From: an uncultured Bacilli bacterium
GTDB lineage: Bacteria; Bacillota_I; Bacilli_A; RF39; UBA660
Length of the DNA stretch: 35,069 nt
Direction: 5' to 3'
NCBI GenBank assembly: GCA_934177995.1
Contig: CAKPPW010000013.1
Coordinates: 1-35,069, forward strand
Under the pieces are notes generated by a model that did no database searches, was not told the DNA's origin, and saw only the letters and a program-made list of their open reading frames with translations. The translations under genes and the position numbers were made by a program. This document shows positions 22,859 to 30,472 of the stretch, in pieces; the first letter of the stretch is position 1, and every line of letters starts with the position of its first letter.

Positions 22859-22887
22859 TTGCAAGACGTGTCTAATTTTGATAAAAT
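22859..22887 (+). promoter_or_regulatory. Promoter of tRNA-His
   Basis: TTGCAA (22859-22864), 17 bp, TAAAAT (22882-22887), 18 bp before the mature 5' end. Confidence 0.55.
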
Positions 22888-22905
22888 AACCTTGTTACTT
22901 GAGAT

Positions 22906-22982
22906 GGCGGCGTTGGTGAAGTGGTTAACACGCTGGTTTGTGGCACCAGTATGCATGAGTTCGATCCTCATACGCCGCCCCA
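22906..22982 (+). tRNA. tRNA-His (GTG)
   Basis: A full cloverleaf. The acceptor GCGGCGT/ACGCCGC is preceded by the extra G-1 (22906) that pairs with C73, the identity mark of tRNA-His. The anticodon stem CTGGT/ACCAG holds the loop TTGTGGC with anticodon GTG. The T arm is ATGAG-TTCGATC-CTCAT. CCA is encoded (22980-22982). Confidence 0.95.
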
Positions 22983-22995
22983 TAATATTGATAAT

Positions 22996-23018
22996 AAGAG
23001 TCTTTTGTGACTCTTTTA
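22996..23018 (+). terminator. Terminator after tRNA-His
   Basis: AAGAGTC, loop TTTTGT, GACTCTT followed by TT. It separates the tRNA from ybaK. Confidence 0.7.
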
Positions 23019-23039
23019 TTGTAGGAAAAAGGTGGACTA

Positions 23040-23519
23040 ATGAAAATAAAAGATGAAAAGACAAATGTAATGCGTATATTAGATCAAAAGAAAATTAAAT
23101 ATAAGAGTTATAACTATTTAGAAACTGGTGCTATCAGTGGTATGGAAGTAGTAGAAGCTCTAGATGAAAATCCTAATCTTACTTTTAAGACCTTAGTCAC
23201 AGTTGGTAAAACAAATAATCATTATGTCTTTCTAGTACCCGTAAATAAAGAACTAGATTTAAAAAAAGCAGCCAAGGCTGTTAATGAAAAGAGTATAGAA
23301 ATGGTAAAATCAAAAGAACTATTATCTCTCACTGGTTATATTCACGGAGGGTGTTCTCCAGTTGGAATGAAAAAAAGTTTTAAGACTGTTATTGATAACA
23401 GTGCTAAAAATTATGATAAGTTAATATTTAGTGGAGGAAAAATAGGCTATCAAGTAGAGACTACTTTAGATGAATTAAAAAAAGTAATTAATTTTGATTT
23501 AAAAGATGTAGTAGCTTAG
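23040..23519 (+). CDS. ybaK: Cys-tRNA(Pro)/Cys-tRNA(Cys) deacylase YbaK
   Basis: A 159-residue YbaK/EbsC-family trans-editing protein that hydrolyses mischarged Cys-tRNA(Pro). The fold's conserved pieces are visible: TFKTLVTVGKTNNHYVFLVP (with the active-site Lys), AAKAVNEKSIEMV, and TGYIHGGCSPVGMKK, which contains the GxxxGGxSP motif. Length is typical. The ATG follows AAAGGTGG. The next gene starts eight bases after the stop, so the two are probably co-transcribed. Confidence 0.92.
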   Translation: MKIKDEKTNVMRILDQKKIKYKSYNYLETGAISGMEVVEALDENPNLTFKTLVTVGKTNNHYVFLVPVNKELDLKKAAKAVNEKSIEMVKSKELLSLTGYIHGGCSPVGMKKSFKTVIDNSAKNYDKLIFSGGKIGYQVETTLDELKKVINFDLKDVVA

Positions 23520-23527
23520 GAAAATAT

Positions 23528-24340
23528 ATGAATACTATTGATAAAGTTAAAAAGATATATAATGATGATGAAATGTTTTTGATTGGGGCATTAGACTGCT
23601 TTGGGGTACCTCATACTCCAGATAATACTGAAGTTAAAAGTTATATTGATATGATTGCTGATGACATGACAGCTTATGGTTTAAATGTTAATTATGTTAA
23701 TCTACATAGTTTAGGCTGTAATAAAACTTTCAGTTTAAAAAGAATCATTGATTCAGATTATCAAAAACAGGAATATTATGACATAAATCTAGTCCAAACA
23801 AAAAAAGTTATTGCTAAAGAATGTATATTCCCTTTTCCAGTTAATCCTAGATTCTTAACAGACTATTATAAAGATACTGATAATCCTACTATGAAAATAA
23901 CTTCTCATTATTGTGATAGTAAAAATCCAATATTCTTTTACAGTTGTGGTCAAATGAATTTTCATAGTTATGTAAAAATGAGATCAAATGATATAAAACA
24001 AATAGCCCCAGAATTATTACTTAGATTTAATGATAACTTTGAAAGAACAATGTGTGATATTAAATCAACGATTGATTACTTAACAGTTTTAAATCCTACT
24101 GTAGAGATTTATATGTTTGGGGTTTATCCTATGTTTGAATCAAAACTAATAAGATATAGTTTAGCACCAATATATGCAAAAATTAATAGAAAAGTAGCTA
24201 GTTACTTTGCAGAATATGATAACATTCATTTTGTTGATGTTATGGGCAATATCAATTATGTTGCTAAAAATGATTGCCATCCCAATTTTAAAGGTCAATG
24301 TTATATGAAAAGTAGAGTAATAAACGTTATAGATAAATAA
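23528..24340 (+). CDS. SGNH-hydrolase-like protein, possible pseudoenzyme
   Basis: A 270-residue cytoplasmic protein. A block III-like FFYSCGQMNFHSY (G141, N144) and a block V-like DCHPNFKG (Asp249, His251) indicate an SGNH/GDSL fold, as in the related protein at 25568. Block I reads FLIGALDCFG, in which the nucleophilic Ser of GDS is absent, so it may be inactive or use another residue. It follows ybaK by 8 bases and ends in a terminator convergent with the DUF3419 gene. The substrate is unknown; a role on cell-surface glycans or lipids is an inference from the neighbouring genes. Confidence 0.6.
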   Translation: MNTIDKVKKIYNDDEMFLIGALDCFGVPHTPDNTEVKSYIDMIADDMTAYGLNVNYVNLHSLGCNKTFSLKRIIDSDYQKQEYYDINLVQTKKVIAKECIFPFPVNPRFLTDYYKDTDNPTMKITSHYCDSKNPIFFYSCGQMNFHSYVKMRSNDIKQIAPELLLRFNDNFERTMCDIKSTIDYLTVLNPTVEIYMFGVYPMFESKLIRYSLAPIYAKINRKVASYFAEYDNIHFVDVMGNINYVAKNDCHPNFKGQCYMKSRVINVIDK

Positions 24341-24357
24341 GTATCTATCTTTTTTTA
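24329..24357 (+). terminator. Terminator of the 23528-24340 gene
   Basis: ATAGATA (24329-24335) pairs with TATCTAT (24342-24348), followed by a run of seven or more T. It overlaps the end of the convergent gene. Confidence 0.75.
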
Positions 24358-25283
24358 TATACTAATACAGCATCTTTACTACCATATTCATAGGTACCAA
24401 AATCATCAATATTATTTACTTTAAATACTTGATAATCATTTTCAAAAACAGAATAGTTACTATCGTAGTTGCTTTTAAAATGAATACCTCTATATTCGCC
24501 ATTATCAATAAAATGATATATATAAGCTGTTAATATTTCTCCATTAACATTTAACATTGGTGACAATTCATTTTTAACAAACTTATCAAAATTAATTGGA
24601 GATATGTGCAAGTAATCTGCAATATTTGATAGTAGTATTTTATCATATTCTTTAGAAAAATTATTAGGGATATTCTCTATACTAGAACATTTAAAATTTA
24701 TTGTGCATTTTTTTAAATTTTCTTTTGTTTTATTGTATTCGTTTTTTCCATGTATCCATTGATTTCTGAGTTTACTAGTATGAGATGGAATATAATTCAT
24801 ACAAAACTTCCCTAAAAGTCCAGACTCTATACTACTATGCTTATTTTTTATAATATTTTCTTGGAATAGTTCTTCCCAAAAAAAGTTATAAGGTGTCTCG
24901 AGATAAGGTTTTACAAATGTAAAAATTTCATATTCTTGAATTTCACTGCGACTTGCAATACATAATTTATTAAAAAAATTAAAATAATCTTCGTAATCGA
25001 AAGCAAGTATAAATGCTATTTTTAGATTTAAATAGGGAAAGGTTAAGGGATTTATATCAAAAGTGTCTATTTCTGTTATGCCTTTATTAATTAGGTTTAA
25101 AATATGATCTCCACTTGAACATACAGTTAAAACTTTTTTTGTCTGTTCCCAATTCATTAATTTGAAATATTCTTTTATATTTTCTGTAGTACCAGCCCAA
25201 ACTTTGCTATATTTCGAATCAATACATTTATGTTCAAAAAGAAAAGCTTTAACTGCTGTAATATTCTTTTTTATGTCTTCCAT
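24345..25283 (-). CDS. DUF3419/BtaA-like SAM-dependent enzyme
   Basis: A 312-residue protein. The N-terminal half has the SAM-binding pattern KVLTVCSSGDHILNLINKG, then IDTFDINPLTFPYLNLKIAF, which closely matches DUF3419, the family of BtaA. BtaA transfers the 3-amino-3-carboxypropyl group of SAM to diacylglycerol in betaine-lipid synthesis. Later NIADYLHISPINFDKFVKNE resembles the family's second conserved block. Whether it acts on lipid here is unknown. The ATG at 25283 has GGAGGGAG upstream. Its neighbours on both sides are SGNH-like proteins. Confidence 0.7.
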   Translation of the reverse strand: MEDIKKNITAVKAFLFEHKCIDSKYSKVWAGTTENIKEYFKLMNWEQTKKVLTVCSSGDHILNLINKGITEIDTFDINPLTFPYLNLKIAFILAFDYEDYFNFFNKLCIASRSEIQEYEIFTFVKPYLETPYNFFWEELFQENIIKNKHSSIESGLLGKFCMNYIPSHTSKLRNQWIHGKNEYNKTKENLKKCTINFKCSSIENIPNNFSKEYDKILLSNIADYLHISPINFDKFVKNELSPMLNVNGEILTAYIYHFIDNGEYRGIHFKSNYDSNYSVFENDYQVFKVNNIDDFGTYEYGSKDAVLVYKKR

Positions 25284-25348
25284 ACTCCCTCCACAATTTA
25301 TAAATATGTTATGTAAATTACCTGCTATTATAACATAAACTTAGGCAT

Positions 25349-25380
25349 ATAAAAACTCAAACTTATTCAGCTTGAGTTTA
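25349..25380 (-). terminator. Terminator after tRNA-Ala
   Basis: Minus-strand AAACTCAA, a loop of about 11 bases, TTGAGTTTTT. Confidence 0.75.
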
Positions 25381-25390
25381 ATATCATATA

Positions 25391-25466
25391 TGGTGGAGAA
25401 TAGGAGGATCGAACTCCTGACCTTCTGCGTGCAAAGCAGACGCTCTCCCAGCTGAGCTAATTCCCC
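25391..25466 (-). tRNA. tRNA-Ala (TGC)
   Basis: Minus-strand cloverleaf starting GGGGAATTAGCTCAGCTGGG. The anticodon stem TCTGC/GCAGA holds the loop TTTGCAC, anticodon TGC. The T loop is TTCGATC, and CCA is encoded at the 3' end. The second base pairs of the acceptor (GGGGAAT/ATTCTCC) include one G-T, the alanine-specific G3-U70 position. Confidence 0.95.
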
Positions 25467-25478
25467 AACAACACATTA

Positions 25479-25508
25479 AGTTTAGCATATAAATAGATAC
25501 ACTGTCAA
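25479..25508 (-). promoter_or_regulatory. Promoter of tRNA-Ala
   Basis: Minus-strand TTGACA (25503-25508), 18 bp, TAAACT (25479-25484). Confidence 0.65.
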
Positions 25509-25514
25509 CACTTT

Positions 25515-25543
25515 TTGACAAAAAAATAAAAAAATGGTATAAT
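25515..25543 (+). promoter_or_regulatory. Consensus promoter of the 25568-26737 gene
   Basis: TTGACA (25515-25520), 17 bp, TATAAT (25538-25543): a perfect sigma-A promoter, back to back with the tRNA-Ala promoter. Strong constitutive transcription is expected. Confidence 0.85.
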
Positions 25544-25567
25544 TAGCTAACATTTAGGGGGATTATA

Positions 25568-26737
25568 ATGAGTAAAGTAATAATTGATAAACAAAAAGAA
25601 TTAAATAGGGAAGTAGCTAGTATGTTAAAAAATAGTGATTCTTCTATAACTAATTTACGTTTAATTAGTTTGGGTAACTCAATTGCTTCTGGCTATTCAA
25701 TGGTAAGAACAATAAAACCATTACTTTTACGAAATGATAGTATTGAAAGTATTATGAAAGAATATGATATAAGACTTGAAAGGTACCATTTTGCTAGAGC
25801 CCAAAATAATAATGATGAACATATTTTTGAATGGTTAGTTTCAAATATAACCGAAAATGAAATGCACGAAATGAATAGAAGCGATTATTCTGGTGGTGCT
25901 AGTAGTATGGTAACTCATGAACTTACACCAGCAAAAATTGAAAGGTATTATCCATATAAAGAAAATGACAATAAAGGATTAAGAGATTTAGCCTTAGACA
26001 ATAATCATAATACGGCTAATATTATTGTTTATAATGGGTGCACAGGATCTTTTCTTGATGCTGCAACACGTAACGGTAAACTAACTCAACAATTAATGAG
26101 CGGTGTTAATAGAGATACTGTTGGTTTAGAATCTGTACTTAAATATATTCAAACTAACAACCGAACTAATTATGGTAATACTCAAGTATATGTTTGTGGA
26201 GCACCAAATTTCTTGGGCTTAGGAATATCAGAATTAATTAATAGAAAACTAAAAAAGATAGCTAAAAATTATGCTAATGTTAGTTATGTTGAACCAGTAA
26301 AATCTAAATTCTTTTACAAACCACTTGAAGACTTTAATGAGGAATTTGAGTTAAGTATGCTTCAAACGATTTTTAAAGAATATATTTACCAGGCTGATAT
26401 TCATTATGATGAAAAAGAATATTTGAAGTTTAATAACAATATCATGAAAACTATTAGAGACAATTATGAGATTAATAATTCTATGATTGGTATTGATAGA
26501 CAAATGTGTGAGCTTAACCATTCTCTAGAAGTAAAATATCCAGAGCTCATAGGAGATGAAGCAGTTCCGGATATGATAGATGCTATAGTGTTGGAAGAAA
26601 CAAAAAAATTTTCATCACAAGAAAAGAAGAATAAACTATTAAAAAGAGCTAATAGTTATTTAATTAATAGAAGTCCATATGATTATTTCTATGTTGGAAA
26701 GAAAAATATTAAAGAATCATTTCAAAAAGGAAAGTAG
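25568..26737 (+). CDS. SGNH/GDSL-hydrolase-like protein
   Basis: A 389-residue protein without signal peptide. Block I is RLISLGNSIASGYS, with nucleophile candidate Ser38; NIIVYNGCTGS (Asn156) fits a block III-type Asn; VYVCGAPNFLGLGIS and QADIHYDEKEYLKFNN (Asp277, His279) complete the SGNH set. This suggests an esterase or lipase-type hydrolase, and all catalytic residues are present, unlike its relative at 23528. The protein is longer than typical SGNH enzymes, with an extra helical C-terminal part of about 90 residues. The ATG follows TAGGGGGAT. A stop-spanning terminator ends the unit. Confidence 0.65.
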   Translation: MSKVIIDKQKELNREVASMLKNSDSSITNLRLISLGNSIASGYSMVRTIKPLLLRNDSIESIMKEYDIRLERYHFARAQNNNDEHIFEWLVSNITENEMHEMNRSDYSGGASSMVTHELTPAKIERYYPYKENDNKGLRDLALDNNHNTANIIVYNGCTGSFLDAATRNGKLTQQLMSGVNRDTVGLESVLKYIQTNNRTNYGNTQVYVCGAPNFLGLGISELINRKLKKIAKNYANVSYVEPVKSKFFYKPLEDFNEEFELSMLQTIFKEYIYQADIHYDEKEYLKFNNNIMKTIRDNYEINNSMIGIDRQMCELNHSLEVKYPELIGDEAVPDMIDAIVLEETKKFSSQEKKNKLLKRANSYLINRSPYDYFYVGKKNIKESFQKGK

Positions 26738-26756
26738 ATTAATCTCTACTTTTTTC
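26731..26756 (+). terminator. Terminator of the 25568-26737 gene
   Basis: AAGTAG (26732-26737, containing the stop) pairs with CTACTT (26746-26751), followed by a T-run. Confidence 0.7.
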
Positions 26757-26807
26757 TATTGTTATAAGAAAAATTATGTTATACTCATCTTGAGAAGGGA
26801 AGATATT

Positions 26808-27818
26808 ATGAAGGTTTTATTATATGCTGAAGGATTAAAAGTGATAGGAGTAAGTGGTTTAGGAAAAGCTATTCTTCATCAAGAAAAAGCTTTAAAGTCT
26901 GCCAAAGTAGACTATACAAGAGATTATAAGGCAACTGATTACGATATAGCACATATCAATACCTATTTCTTAAAGTCTTACTTTTTAGCTAAAAAGTTAA
27001 AAAGAAAAGGAATAAAGATAGTCTATCATGCTCATTCAACAGAAGAAGACTATAAAGATGGGTTTATTGGGGGACATTTAACTAGTAAATTATTTAAATG
27101 GTGGATAGTAAAATGTTATAAATTAGGAGATATTATTGTTACTCCAACCGTTTATTCTAAAAAGATACTAGAAGGTTATAAAGGACTAAAAGGTAAAAAA
27201 ATAGTAGCTATTTCTAATGGATTAGAACTAGATTTCTTTAAACCAGATAAAAAGTACCGTGAATCATTTAGAAAAAGATATAATTATAAAGATACTGATA
27301 AAGTAATAGTAGGAATTGGTATATATAGTAGAAGAAAGGGAATTGTTGATTTTGTTGAGGTAGCTAAGAGATTACCAGAGTATAAATTTATTTGGTTTGG
27401 ATCAAGTCCATTAGCTGCAGCTACTCCAGATGCTAGACGAGCAGTAGAGACAAAACTTCCTAACTTAACTTTTGCAGGTCATGTTGATCAAAAATATATA
27501 AGAGAAGCGTTAGGTGGCTGTGATTTATTCTTATTTCCAACTCTAGAAGAAACAGAAGGAATACCTATCATAGAAGCCTGTGCTATGAAGTGCCCTATAC
27601 TAGTAAGAGATATTGAAATATTTAAAGATTGGTTTAAGGAAAATGTAGATGTTTATAAAGCTAAGAATGTAGATGAGTTTGTTGATAAGACTAAAAAGAT
27701 AGTAGAAAAAGAACTACCATTGCTAACTGATAATGCTAGTAAGAAAGCTAAAGAAAAAGATATTAAAACAGTCGGAAAGCAATTAAAAGAAGTTTATCAA
27801 GAAGTATTACAAAAATAA
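26808..27818 (+). CDS. GT4-family glycosyltransferase, possibly glycolipid-forming
   Basis: A 336-residue GT-B enzyme. The start MKVLLYAEGLKVIGVSGLGK is like the LafB/CpoA-type galactosyl- or glucosyltransferases that build glycolipid anchors, though this is only a motif-level resemblance. The C-terminal donor domain has the GT4 retaining motif ETEGIPIIEACAMKCPILV (E-x7-E) and GIGIYSRRKGIVDFVEVAKR. No membrane segment is seen, which fits a peripheral enzyme on the inner membrane face. I start at 26808, after GAGAAGGGA; longer in-frame starts run back through the previous gene's terminator. Confidence 0.8.
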   Translation: MKVLLYAEGLKVIGVSGLGKAILHQEKALKSAKVDYTRDYKATDYDIAHINTYFLKSYFLAKKLKRKGIKIVYHAHSTEEDYKDGFIGGHLTSKLFKWWIVKCYKLGDIIVTPTVYSKKILEGYKGLKGKKIVAISNGLELDFFKPDKKYRESFRKRYNYKDTDKVIVGIGIYSRRKGIVDFVEVAKRLPEYKFIWFGSSPLAAATPDARRAVETKLPNLTFAGHVDQKYIREALGGCDLFLFPTLEETEGIPIIEACAMKCPILVRDIEIFKDWFKENVDVYKAKNVDEFVDKTKKIVEKELPLLTDNASKKAKEKDIKTVGKQLKEVYQEVLQK

Positions 27819-27844
27819 AAGGATTAACCAAACAATCCTTTTTT
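27818..27844. terminator. Bidirectional terminator between the glycosyltransferase gene and rodA
   Basis: AAGGATT (27819-27825) pairs with AATCCTT (27834-27840), with T-runs on both strands. It overlaps the rodA stop. Confidence 0.8.
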
Positions 27845-28975
27845 CTTGTAACTATATTGATAATTAGAATGTTCTTCTCTAATATTTAGAATAATTCCAA
27901 TTAAAATCATATAAGATAATAAACTACTTCCACCATAACTAATAAAAGGAAGAGTAATACCAGTTATCGGTAAAAGACCAATAGTCATACCAATATTTTG
28001 TATCTGTTGAAAGATAAGCATACCAATGATTCCTGCTAAGACAAATTTATCGGTTAAAGGAATCTTTTTAACAGCAATAAAGAATAACTTTCCATCAAAT
28101 AGTAATAATAATAACAGAAATAAAAAACAACCTAAAAGTCCAAAATTACTAGCAAAAACACCAAAGATAAAATCAGTACCAGACTCCGGAAAATAAATAG
28201 GTGTCTTATTATAACCATGTCCAAATACACCAGCAGAACCAATAGCAGCAAGGGCATTCTCAAGTTGTAAACCACTACCACTTTTCCAGTTAAATACTCT
28301 TTCAAATCGGTAGTATAAATTATTACCAAAGATAGAAACAAATAACTTCTCACTAGTAAAGTAACATCCTAAAACTAAACCAATCGCTAAAAGAGCAAGT
28401 CCACCTAGAATAACAAACCATCTTAATCTAATACCTGATGCAAATAACATAGAAATATAAATTATAAAGTAGATTATAACTGCTCCTGTATCTGGTTCTA
28501 GAAAGGTTAAAATACTAGGTATTAATACTACAATAAAAGTCTTTATCAAAAAGATAAACTCTTCCTTTATACTAGGATCTTCATAATCTAATCTAAAGTT
28601 ATTAATCATAGTACCAAGTACTAACATTAGACTTATCTTAGTAAATTCACTAGGCTGGAAACTACCAATCTTCGGGATAATAAACCAACACTTACTATTA
28701 TTAATAGCTGGTGCAAATAACAAAAGACACAAGAGCAGTAGGTTACATAGAATATAAAAAAACCAAGCATTTCTATATAAATACTCATTCTTAACCTTAA
28801 AAATTATAAAGACGAGTAATAAACCAACTCCATACCAAATAACTTGTTTTAAAGCTAAATTACCAACATCACTTGGTAAGTAAGTAAGTGCACTATTAAT
28901 AGTAACAACACTAATTAGGAAAAAGATTAAAACAAATCCTAATATACTATAATCTATTTTATTTTTCTTAAACAT
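27824..28975 (-). CDS. rodA: Peptidoglycan glycosyltransferase RodA (SEDS family)
   Basis: A 383-residue SEDS protein with about ten membrane helices that polymerises lipid II in the elongasome. Family signatures are FQPSEFTKISLMLVLG, LTFLEPDTGAVIIY (catalytic Asp in EPD), TDFIFGVFASNFGLLG and TGITLPFISYGGSSLL. It fits RodA rather than FtsW by length and by the presence of MreC and MreD in the window. The ATG at 28975 follows GAGGTGG. The partner class B PBP is not here. Confidence 0.93.
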   Translation of the reverse strand: MFKKNKIDYSILGFVLIFFLISVVTINSALTYLPSDVGNLALKQVIWYGVGLLLVFIIFKVKNEYLYRNAWFFYILCNLLLLCLLLFAPAINNSKCWFIIPKIGSFQPSEFTKISLMLVLGTMINNFRLDYEDPSIKEEFIFLIKTFIVVLIPSILTFLEPDTGAVIIYFIIYISMLFASGIRLRWFVILGGLALLAIGLVLGCYFTSEKLFVSIFGNNLYYRFERVFNWKSGSGLQLENALAAIGSAGVFGHGYNKTPIYFPESGTDFIFGVFASNFGLLGCFLFLLLLLLFDGKLFFIAVKKIPLTDKFVLAGIIGMLIFQQIQNIGMTIGLLPITGITLPFISYGGSSLLSYMILIGIILNIREEHSNYQYSYKKKGLFG

Positions 28976-29063
28976 ATATCCACCTCACAAGCCATTATTA
29001 TTATATCAAATATTAGCAAATTTTATTAAGAAAAACATAAAATTAATTAGGAGGTTAAAAGAT

Positions 29064-29399
29064 ATGAAGAATTTACCACCGATTTTTAAAGTGAGTAACA
29101 ATATCTCTAGCAATAATACTAGTTATTATAAATCATCTAGTGTTAATAAAGTAGTTAAAAATCAAGTTATTAAACAAGAAGAGAGGGAAGAACAAGTAAG
29201 TATTGAAGATAAAATTAACTCTATCTTTAGAACTAGAGGTTATCCTTTTAATATACCAGTTACCATTTCTTTTGCTGGCAAAACAGTTAATACCTTTCTA
29301 GCTGCTAGAACTAGTAGTAGTATCATAACACTAGATAATGAAGTTATTCCTATATCAACAATCACATCTTTTCAAATAAAAAAAGCTCATCAATCATGA
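29064..29399 (+). CDS. Small protein, possible CotO-like spore coat protein
   Basis: A 111-residue protein with a Ser/Asn-rich N-terminus of about 50 residues and a C-terminal beta-rich domain (NIPVTISFAGKTVNTFLAAR, then IITLDNEVIPISTITSFQI). This domain resembles the C-terminus of CotO, a Bacillus crust/outer coat protein. In Bacillus cotO sits next to cotZ, and here it is convergent with two CotZ-like genes. The resemblance is moderate and the protein is about half the length of CotO, so the call rests partly on context. The ATG follows AGGAGGT. Confidence 0.4.
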   Translation: MKNLPPIFKVSNNISSNNTSYYKSSSVNKVVKNQVIKQEEREEQVSIEDKINSIFRTRGYPFNIPVTISFAGKTVNTFLAARTSSSIITLDNEVIPISTITSFQIKKAHQS

Positions 29400-29412
29400 T
29401 GAAGCCTTTTTT
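29385..29412. terminator. Bidirectional terminator between CotO-like and CotZ-like genes
   Basis: GCTCATCA (29385-29392) pairs with TGATGAAGC (29397-29405) with one bulge; A-run before and T-run after serve both strands. Confidence 0.75.
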
Positions 29413-29824
29413 AAACTCCACTTACAAAAGTATCTGCTAAACATTTTATTGCTGAAACACAATCTAGATTAATTGTAAAAAAGGAATTAGTACTTAGGTA
29501 AGGTTCTTCACTATTAGTTACAGGATTAGGTGCAAGAACTCTACAAGTACAACAATTATCTTCCATATTTTCAATTCTAAAGACACTTGATGTATTACTT
29601 GTTTCTCCTAAAGTATAAGGAAAAGTCCAAAGAGTTCCATTCATACAATTATAGAAATTAATGGGTCTAGTATTATAGCAAACAAGGCTAGGTGTAGGTC
29701 CTAAATATGGCTTATCACAACCACCTTCTTCACAGCAAGAATCCTTTTTCTCTTGTAAGCAAAGAATAGTGTCTAATATATTTGTTAAGCAGTTTCTTTT
29801 AGAATCATCTTGATTTGAACACAT
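29411..29824 (-). CDS. CotZ/CotY-family spore coat protein, copy 1
   Basis: A 137-residue cysteine-rich protein. The C-terminal pattern SVFRIENMEDNCCTCRVL, then INLDCVSAIKCL, matches the CotZ/CotY core (in Bacillus, FFRVERVHGSCATL and DLDCFCAINCL). These proteins crosslink into the outermost coat (crust or insoluble coat fraction). It has 15 or so Cys, many in pairs, consistent with disulfide or metal crosslinks. A paralog lies 18 bases upstream on the same strand, so the two form an operon. The ATG follows AAAGGA. Expression in the mother cell late in sporulation is inferred, not seen. Confidence 0.85.
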   Translation of the reverse strand: MCSNQDDSKRNCLTNILDTILCLQEKKDSCCEEGGCDKPYLGPTPSLVCYNTRPINFYNCMNGTLWTFPYTLGETSNTSSVFRIENMEDNCCTCRVLAPNPVTNSEEPYLSTNSFFTINLDCVSAIKCLADTFVSGV

Positions 29825-29841
29825 AATATCTTTCCTTTCTT

Positions 29842-30246
29842 TTATAAACTATCAATGATAATATCAGCAAGACAGCTAATGACACAAATACAGTTTAAAT
29901 TAATAGTTATAAATTGATTAGTTGCAAGATAACTTCTTGTTAAATCACTTTGATCAGGGTTAGGTTCTAGTATTCTACATTTTACACAACAGCCATCTAC
30001 ACTTTCTACTCTAAAGACACTTGATGTTTTATTATTACCTGCTACTTGATAGTTAGCTGTGAAGATATTTCCACTTGCTGTATAAAATGTTACCGGTCTA
30101 GTATTATAACAAATGATAGTAGGACTTCCTCCTAAGAATGGTCTAGTACATGATTCATCATTACAAAGTTCTCCACAAGAGTTTTTCTGTAAAATATCAA
30201 TTACTTTTAATAATTTAGAAAAGCAACAGTTTTCCTTTGTATTCAT
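29842..30246 (-). CDS. CotZ/CotY-family spore coat protein, copy 2
   Basis: A 134-residue paralog of the downstream copy. Shared core segments are IICYNTRPVTFY, SSVFRVESVDGCCVKCRIL and TINLNCICVISCLAD. About 12 cysteines, several adjacent. It is first in the two-gene unit. The ATG at 30246 is preceded by AGAGGTGG; the GTG inside that site would add three residues and is unlikely. The two copies differ by about half their residues, so the duplication is old. Confidence 0.85.
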   Translation of the reverse strand: MNTKENCCFSKLLKVIDILQKNSCGELCNDESCTRPFLGGSPTIICYNTRPVTFYTASGNIFTANYQVAGNNKTSSVFRVESVDGCCVKCRILEPNPDQSDLTRSYLATNQFITINLNCICVISCLADIIIDSL

Positions 30247-30363
30247 TTTATCCACCTCTTATCTATTATCTAATATAAGGTATTCTAGTAATCTCTATTT
30301 GTGTAGGTAGTTACCTATATTGCTATTTTATGCTAAAAAAAGATTAATGTTTACGAAAAAGTT

Positions 30364-30392
30364 TTGCATTTTAGTTAATAACTATTTATAAT
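30364..30392 (+). promoter_or_regulatory. Promoter of the ClpX-like gene
   Basis: TTGCAT (30364-30369), 17 bp, TATAAT (30387-30392), giving an 80-base leader. Confidence 0.6.
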
Positions 30393-30472
30393 AAGAACTA
30401 AGAGTTACCATGATAGTAGTTCTTTGGAATAATTGGGGTTGATTGTATCTAGCTATGATAAGGAGAATTATT

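Noticed and set aside
22819..23064. Short open frames on both strands between 22819 and 23064.
   Set aside because: They run through tRNA-His and the hsp20 fossil, lack ribosome binding sites, and encode nothing recognisable.
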